Source of the DNA: Borrelia maritima
GTDB taxonomy: Bacteria; Spirochaetota; Spirochaetia; Borreliales; Borreliaceae
DNA length: 64,000 bases
Assembly: GCF_008931845.1 (NCBI RefSeq)
Contig: NZ_CP044535.1
Coordinates: 620,001-684,000, forward strand
Reading direction: 5' to 3'
Position 1 is the stretch's first letter. Each line of letters opens with the position of its first letter. This document shows, one piece after another, positions 59,409 through 64,000 of the stretch. A program made the position numbers and the translations under genes. The notes beneath the pieces were generated by a model, which worked only from the letters and a program-made list of their open reading frames with translations, was not told the origin of the DNA and made no database searches.

Positions 59409-60248
59409 TTAAAAAGCGTTATAAATCTTGTCAAGAATTATTTTTCCAAATTTACCGTCTCTAAATTCTTTGATTAATATTTTTGATGCTTTCTCAAGGT
59501 TAAGTTCATTTTTTTTACTGATTAATTTTCTTGCTTTTGCAAAATTTTGTAGAATATCAATTGAATTGTTCTGATGTATTTTATATTTTTTGATCAAAAT
59601 ATTTTTATTATTTTGATCTATTATTTCAAGCAAATACAATGCAAGATCTATATTATCTATTATTTCATTTTTGATCATATCCAATATTGCAAGTTTTTTT
59701 GCAATAGATTGGTCTGTGAGATTATGCCACAAAATTCCTGGCATATCAAAAAGATTAATTTCTTCATTTATTTTTACTATTTGTATATTTTTAGTATATC
59801 CAGGTTTGTTGGCAACTTTTGCGCTTTTTTTACCAGACAATAGATTTATTATTGAAGATTTTCCAACATTTGGTACCCCAATAATTAAAACCTTTATTTT
59901 TTCCTTATAGTTTTTTATTTTCTTAACAATTGCCAATTTTTTTATATTGTCTATTATTTGCTTGCGCATTCCTTTTTTGTAAATATTACTTATTATTACA
60001 GTATTGCCAAGCTTTTCAAAATATTTTTTCCATTTTATAATTTCATTTATTTGAGCAAGATCAGATTTGTGTAAAAGAATTATTTTGGTTTGATTTTTAG
60101 TAATTTTTTCAGTTAATGGATTTTTGCTGCTAAATGGAGCTCTTGCATCAAGTATTTCTAGCACAATATTAGCTTTTTGTAAATTATTCTTTATTAAATC
60201 TAAAGCTCTTTTCATGTGGCCAGGAAACCAGTTAATTTTGTTTACCAT
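59409..60248 (-). CDS. RbgA/YlqF-like ribosome-assembly GTPase
   Basis: 279-residue circularly permuted GTPase that helps finish the 50S subunit. The start NWFPGHMKRALD is the RbgA/YlqF signature, and LEILDARAPFSS follows. Permuted order: G4 first (LHKSD at 59-63, where NKxD is usual), then G1 GVPNVGKSS near 124-132, then G3 DMPGI. A C-terminal helical domain completes it. Normal length. ATG start; divergent from nanE. It may share a transcript with potABCD 78 nt downstream. Confidence 0.9.
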   Translation of the reverse strand: MVNKINWFPGHMKRALDLIKNNLQKANIVLEILDARAPFSSKNPLTEKITKNQTKIILLHKSDLAQINEIIKWKKYFEKLGNTVIISNIYKKGMRKQIIDNIKKLAIVKKIKNYKEKIKVLIIGVPNVGKSSIINLLSGKKSAKVANKPGYTKNIQIVKINEEINLFDMPGILWHNLTDQSIAKKLAILDMIKNEIIDNIDLALYLLEIIDQNNKNILIKKYKIHQNNSIDILQNFAKARKLISKKNELNLEKASKILIKEFRDGKFGKIILDKIYNAF

Positions 60249-60310
60249 GCCTAAATTATAGCTTAATGTATATTGAATAATAAGTTATTTTTGTTTTTAA
60301 GTGTTAATTT

Positions 60311-60339
60311 TCTTTAAAAAGAATTGTTTTTTTTAAAGA
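60311..60339. repeat. inverted repeat in rbgA-nanE divergent gap
   Basis: TCTTTAAAAA (60311-60320) and TTTTTAAAGA (60330-60339), loop 9 nt, midway between the two divergent starts. Operator or chance AT-rich palindrome. Confidence 0.45.
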
Positions 60340-60406
60340 AAAAATATAACCTGTATTTGAGTTTTTATATTTTTTTAAAAAAATAAATTTTGTAGGAGGT
60401 CTAATT

Positions 60407-61099
60407 ATTATTGCAAAAATCAAAAAAGGTTTAATAGTATCTTGTCAAGCTCTTGAAAATGAGCCTTTACACAGTAGTCTTATTATGTCTAAGATGGCTT
60501 TAGCAGCTAAGATAGGTGGAGCTGTTGGAATAAGAGCTAACGGAGTTAATGATATTAGCCAGATTAAGCTGGAAGTTGATTTGCCAATAATAGGCATTAT
60601 TAAAAAAGTTTATAACAATTGCGATGTATTTATTACTCCTACCATGAAAGAGATTGATGAGCTTTGTTGCGAAGGAGTAGATATAATTGCCCTTGATGCT
60701 ACCTTTAGAAGTAGACCTAATGGTGTATTGCTTAATGATTTTTTTGAAAGTATTAAAAAAAAATATCCAAAGCAATGTTTGATGGCAGATATTTCTTCTT
60801 TAGATGAAGCTATTAATGCTGATAAATTGGGATTTGATTTTATTGGAACAACTTTGTATGGCTATACAAAAAGTACTGATGGTTTTAATATTGCAGACAA
60901 TGATTTTAATTTTTTAAAAACCTTACTTAATTCTAATTTGAAAGCCACTTTAATAGTGGAAGGAAAAATAGACACTCCCTTAAAGGCTCAAAAATGTTTT
61001 GAAATGGGGATTGATTTAGTAGTCGTTGGGGGGGCTATTACAAGGCCTGCTGAGATTACTAAAAAATTTGTAGAGAAAATAAATCAAATTAAAAAATAA
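60407..61099 (+). CDS. nanE: N-acetylmannosamine-6-phosphate 2-epimerase, ATT start
   Basis: 230-residue TIM-barrel enzyme converting ManNAc-6-P to GlcNAc-6-P for amino-sugar use. [19 protein letters not shown] is the conserved first strand. IIKK and LIVEGKID hold the expected catalytic Lys and Glu. Back to an in-frame TAA at 60347 there is no ATG, GTG or TTG before the internal ATG at 60485, which would delete strand 1. TAGGAGG (60393-60399) instead precedes three ATT codons at 60404, 60407 and 60410; 60407 has the best spacing (7 nt). ptsG follows after 46 nt. Confidence 0.88.
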   Translation: MIAKIKKGLIVSCQALENEPLHSSLIMSKMALAAKIGGAVGIRANGVNDISQIKLEVDLPIIGIIKKVYNNCDVFITPTMKEIDELCCEGVDIIALDATFRSRPNGVLLNDFFESIKKKYPKQCLMADISSLDEAINADKLGFDFIGTTLYGYTKSTDGFNIADNDFNFLKTLLNSNLKATLIVEGKIDTPLKAQKCFEMGIDLVVVGGAITRPAEITKKFVEKINQIKK

Positions 61100-61145
61100 A
61101 TTTAAACTTATAGAGTTAATTTATTGTTTATTTTAGGAGGTTTTT

Positions 61146-62690
61146 ATGTTAAAGGGGTTTGAACAAGCTCAAAAATTTGGGCGTTCTTTCATGCTTCCCA
61201 TTGCTATTTTGCCAGCAGCAGGTCTGCTTTTAGGAATTGGAGGCTCTCTTTCTAATCCAGAAACTGTTAAGACGTATTCTTTCTTAGATATATTTTTCTT
61301 GCAATCAGTTTTCAAGATAATGAGTGCATCAGGTTCTATTATTTTTTCAAATTTAGCACCAATATTTTCTATTGGAATTGCTGTCGGACTTGCTAAGTCA
61401 GATAAAGGTACAGCTGGAATTGCAGCTTTTATTGGTTATCTTGTAATGAATGCTACTATTGGAGTTTTAATTGATGTGTCAGGCAAATCGGAATCTTTCT
61501 CCAGCGGTGCTGTAGGCTTTGTTCTTGGAATTAAGACTTTAGAAACTGGGGTTTTTGGAGGGATTATAGTTGGTATTTTGACCTATTATCTTCATTCTAG
61601 GTTTAATAAGGTAGATTTGCCTAAGGTTCTTGGATTTTTTTCCGGATCTAGATTTGTGCCGATTGTTGTTTCTTTTTCTAGTATTTTTCTTGCTGTAATT
61701 ATGTTTATTTTTTGGCCATTTATACAAAATGGGATTAATAAAGTAGGAGGCCTAGTAGATTCAACTGGCTATATTGGAACACTTATTTATGGAATTTTTT
61801 TAAGAATGCTTGGGCCTTTTGGTCTTCATCATATATTTTATTTACCATTTTGGACAACAGGCCTTGGGGGATCTGTTATTATTGATGGAAAATTGATTGA
61901 AGGAACTCAGAATATATTCTTTGCCGAACTTGCTGCTCAAGGTACAAATAGATTTTTTGTTGGAACTAGTCGTTTTATGAGCGGAAGATTTATTACTATG
62001 ATGTTTGGTTTGCCAGGAGCTGCACTTGCACTATATTACACCGCAAAGCGTGAGGAGAGGGCCAAAGTTTTTGGTCTTTTAATATCTTCAGCCTTAACAT
62101 CGTTTTTAACGGGCATAACAGAACCTCTTGAATTTTCTTTTCTTTTTGTAGCGCCAATTCTTTATGTTGTTCATGCTACGTTTGATGGATTTGCTTTTAT
62201 GTTGGCGCATATTCTTCAAATCACAATAGGTCAAACTTTTTCTGGAGGGTTTATTGACTTTATTCTTTTTGGCATTTTACAGGGGAATTCAAGAACTAAT
62301 TGGCTTTTAGTTCCAGTTGTGGGCATTGCTTGGTTTTTTCTTTATTACCTTACTTTTGTATTTTTAATAAATAGGTTTGATTTTAAAACTCCCGGTAGAA
62401 CGCAAGATTTAGATTCTGGAGATTCTCAAATTTCTAAGAGTAGTGAATTTGAAGAAAATTATGCTACTAAGGTTATTATTGGACTTGGGGGTGTCTCAAA
62501 CATTGTTGAGCTTGATTGTTGTGCAACTAGGCTAAGAGTTACAGTAAAAGATGCTCTTAAGGTTTCTGAAAAAATTTTAAAGAAAACTGGCTCTAAAGGA
62601 GTTATTATTAAGGGCAATGGGGTTCAGGTAGTTTACGGACCAGGCGTGAGCGTCCTTAAGAATGAAATAGAAGAATTACTAGAAGATTGA
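61146..62690 (+). CDS. ptsG: PTS glucose-type transporter, EIICB
   Basis: 514-residue sugar permease. EIIC (about 1-390) starts FEQAQKFGRSFMLPIAILPA, with about ten membrane segments and GITEPLEFSFLF, the sugar-binding signature. EIIB is C-terminal, with phospho-Cys459 in DCCATRLRV. There is no EIIA, so phosphate must come from a separate Crr-type protein. AGGAGG lies 5-6 nt before the ATG. Glucose is the probable substrate; GlcNAc or maltose types are close relatives, and GlcNAc would fit the neighbouring nanE. Confidence 0.92.
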   Translation: MLKGFEQAQKFGRSFMLPIAILPAAGLLLGIGGSLSNPETVKTYSFLDIFFLQSVFKIMSASGSIIFSNLAPIFSIGIAVGLAKSDKGTAGIAAFIGYLVMNATIGVLIDVSGKSESFSSGAVGFVLGIKTLETGVFGGIIVGILTYYLHSRFNKVDLPKVLGFFSGSRFVPIVVSFSSIFLAVIMFIFWPFIQNGINKVGGLVDSTGYIGTLIYGIFLRMLGPFGLHHIFYLPFWTTGLGGSVIIDGKLIEGTQNIFFAELAAQGTNRFFVGTSRFMSGRFITMMFGLPGAALALYYTAKREERAKVFGLLISSALTSFLTGITEPLEFSFLFVAPILYVVHATFDGFAFMLAHILQITIGQTFSGGFIDFILFGILQGNSRTNWLLVPVVGIAWFFLYYLTFVFLINRFDFKTPGRTQDLDSGDSQISKSSEFEENYATKVIIGLGGVSNIVELDCCATRLRVTVKDALKVSEKILKKTGSKGVIIKGNGVQVVYGPGVSVLKNEIEELLED

Positions 62691-62696
62691 TTTTTT

Positions 62697-62728
62697 AATA
62701 AGTAATAGCCTCAAGGCTATTACTTATT
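62697..62728. terminator. bidirectional terminator, ptsG / lipase-like gene
   Basis: Perfect 14-bp inverted repeat (AATAAGTAATAGCC / GGCTATTACTTATT) with TCAA loop, then TGTTTTGTTT. Starts 6 nt after the ptsG stop and contains the opposite gene's stop codon (62724-62726). Confidence 0.88.
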
Positions 62729-63704
62729 TGTTTTGTTTATTTATGAAATCAACCACATATTTTGTGAAGTATGAGGTGTTTTGGGCGCTTTTGTAGCTTT
62801 GATTTCCAATGGGCACGTGTGCGTCTGAATTTTCAAGAAGTATAATTGGAATATCTTTTTTTTTGCCCCCATAATTTTTTATAAATTCGTTTATTCTTCT
62901 TGGGTCTACTGTATGGTCATTGGGTGTATGGGCTATTATTAAAGGTGTTTTTATTTCATCGAAATTATATGAATTTAATAATGTTACAATGCCCATCATT
63001 GCAATAATTGCGTCCACATGTTGTACTCTTGAACAGTAGCTTTTTATAGTCATATGCTCCTTTCGTTTACCTTCTTTTGTTTCAAATTTATTGTAGCCAC
63101 CTGTTATAAGATATGCAATTTGTCGTCCCCAGGGATAGTAAACAAGATTGGTTCTTTTGTCGTAGGGGAATATATTGGGAGAAATTAATACTACCGAGTT
63201 TATTTCATCCGGATAGTTTGCTGAAGCCCAGATGCTAGCAGCACCTCCATTAGAGGTGCCAATTAGTATTAATTTATCACCTATTAGTTTGCCAATCTTA
63301 ATGGCCTCATCAATGTCTCTTAGCCAATCTTGGGTAGTTATTCCCCGAAATGCATTTTTATTGTTAATTCCGTGTCCTTTCAATCTTGTAAAAAAAAGAT
63401 TTGCATTAAGAGCTTTTGCAATATTATTTGGAACCGGGTAAATTTCATTTTTTGATGCTCCAAATCCATGAATATAGACTACAGAATATTTTGTTTTTTG
63501 GATTTCTTTATTCCAGATTATTTCTTTTTTTGTATTTTTTTCTAGATTAAATTGTAATTCTTCTTTTAATAGATAATTGTCAATTTCTTCAATGTTTTTG
63601 GGAATTGATTTTTTTTGAAATTCATTTTTAAATTTTATTCTTGGACTAACTAGTATCAATAGTAATAAGAATATAATTATAAAAATGATATTCTTTATGT
63701 TCAT
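62724..63704 (-). CDS. membrane-anchored alpha/beta hydrolase (lipase-like)
   Basis: 326 residues. N-terminal membrane segment (5-20), then an alpha/beta-hydrolase fold: YIHGFGASKNE forms the oxyanion strand-loop, GTSNGG has nucleophile Ser151, AHTPNDHTVDP holds the Asp, and ENSDAHVPIG the catalytic His. It corresponds to BB0646, which I recall being reported as a lipase. The ATG overlaps the upstream bosR stop by 4 nt (ATGA), so it is translationally coupled to the redox/virulence regulator. Confidence 0.9.
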   Translation of the reverse strand: MNIKNIIFIIIFLLLLILVSPRIKFKNEFQKKSIPKNIEEIDNYLLKEELQFNLEKNTKKEIIWNKEIQKTKYSVVYIHGFGASKNEIYPVPNNIAKALNANLFFTRLKGHGINNKNAFRGITTQDWLRDIDEAIKIGKLIGDKLILIGTSNGGAASIWASANYPDEINSVVLISPNIFPYDKRTNLVYYPWGRQIAYLITGGYNKFETKEGKRKEHMTIKSYCSRVQHVDAIIAMMGIVTLLNSYNFDEIKTPLIIAHTPNDHTVDPRRINEFIKNYGGKKKDIPIILLENSDAHVPIGNQSYKSAQNTSYFTKYVVDFINKQNK

Positions 63705-64000
63705 ATGGTGATTCCCTTGCTATCTAAGGTGTTATTGGGGTTATGAACATCTTTTTTGTAGCAATTATTGCAATGACCTGAATAAATTATTTCAATAGAT
63801 TTCGTTTCCCAGTTTTCTCCAAGTTTGTCTTTCAAAATATCTTTAATATCGTCAAGTTGAATAGGATGCACTTGATTGCATTTATTACATTTAAAGTGAG
63901 CTATTGTGGAAGCCAAGCTTAGATAAAATTTTGTTTCTTTTTGGTCAGTAGTTTTTATGTCTTTAAGTATATTTCTTTCTTTAAGAATATTTAATGTGTT
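63701..64000 (-). CDS. bosR: Fur/PerR-family regulator BosR (3' part; start outside window)
   Basis: C-terminal 99 residues of a Fur-family protein; the frame is open to the window edge. SLASTIAHFKCNKCNQVHPI and SGHCNNCYKK supply the two CxxC pairs of the structural zinc site of PerR-type proteins. In Borrelia, BosR controls oxidative-stress genes and the RpoN-RpoS virulence cascade (literature). The N-terminal winged-helix DNA-binding domain lies beyond the window. The first in-frame start-like codon inside the window (TTG, 63916) is not the real start. Confidence 0.9.
   Translation of the reverse strand, partial: NTLNILKERNILKDIKTTDQKETKFYLSLASTIAHFKCNKCNQVHPIQLDDIKDILKDKLGENWETKSIEIIYSGHCNNCYKKDVHNPNNTLDSKGITI

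Noticed and set aside
60485-61099. nanE starting at the internal ATG
   Set aside because: It would remove the first barrel strand with conserved [10 protein letters not shown], and no ribosome site precedes it, whereas TAGGAGG lies before the ATT codons.

Overview
This window is AT-rich, gene-dense bacterial chromosome. It almost certainly comes from a Lyme-disease spirochaete (Borreliella, i.e. Borrelia burgdorferi sensu lato). The deciding genes are the outer-membrane porin/integrin ligand P66, a BosR-type Fur regulator at the right edge, two tandem NhaC antiporters, recCBD behind pncB, and a potABCD polyamine importer, in the order I remember for the B31 chromosome from about BB0599 to BB0647. 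That numbering is from memory, not a search. P66 differs at scattered residues from the B31 protein as I recall it, so this is probably another strain or species of the group. I see no phage, IS element, CRISPR array or rRNA.

Layout. 1-4.7 kb: cysS (5' end outside the window), a membrane-anchored transglutaminase-like protein, glyA and a DjlA-like J-protein. 4.8-8.4 kb (minus): p66 and the lactate permease lctP. 8.5-13.7 kb: dacA, cheD, pcrA and pepD. 13.8-20.1 kb: four tRNAs (His, Arg, Leu, Gly) leading into the protein-quality-control series tig-clpP-clpX-lon and a 50-residue basic protein. 20.2-22.3 kb (minus): tRNA-fMet-rpsD and a CDF metal transporter. 22.4-28.1 kb: a small unknown, cdd, an NrnA-like DHH phosphoesterase, a GH3 glucosaminidase, a CAT-anticodon tRNA followed closely by a DJ-1 gene, and ackA. 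28.1-37.3 kb: mfd, a secreted unknown, a five-LysM amidase, tRNA-Asn, an RNase M5-like gene, an M18 aminopeptidase and a lipoprotein. 37.3-40.6 kb: divergent fruA and fruK, then a small CxxC membrane protein. 40.7-50.9 kb (minus): tRNA-Asp and pncB-recC-recB-recD. 51-55.6 kb: zwf, nhaC1, nhaC2. 55.6-60.2 kb (minus): potABCD and an RbgA-like GTPase. 60.4-64 kb: nanE, ptsG, a lipase-like hydrolase and the 3' end of bosR.

The metabolism fits a host-dependent scavenger: sugars enter by PTS (ptsG, fruA), polyamines by PotABCD and nicotinate through PncB; acetate and lactate steps are present, and peptidoglycan remodelling is represented by dacA, the GH3 enzyme and the amidase. Most genes are tightly packed, and perfect inverted repeats used as bidirectional terminators sit between convergent genes.

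The observations I rate highest are: nanE has no ATG, GTG or TTG at its conserved N-terminus and must start at ATT; the BB0600-type protein has a transglutaminase fold in which the catalytic Cys is Ser; the CDF transporter carries an extra N-terminal GNAT-like segment; three 11-bp tandem repeats lie beside a 20-bp palindrome upstream of p66; several tRNAs appear to share transcripts with the protein genes just downstream; and the RNase M5-like gene runs 19 nt into the opposite strand of tRNA-Asn. I did not find an unmistakable new multi-gene system such as a defence island.
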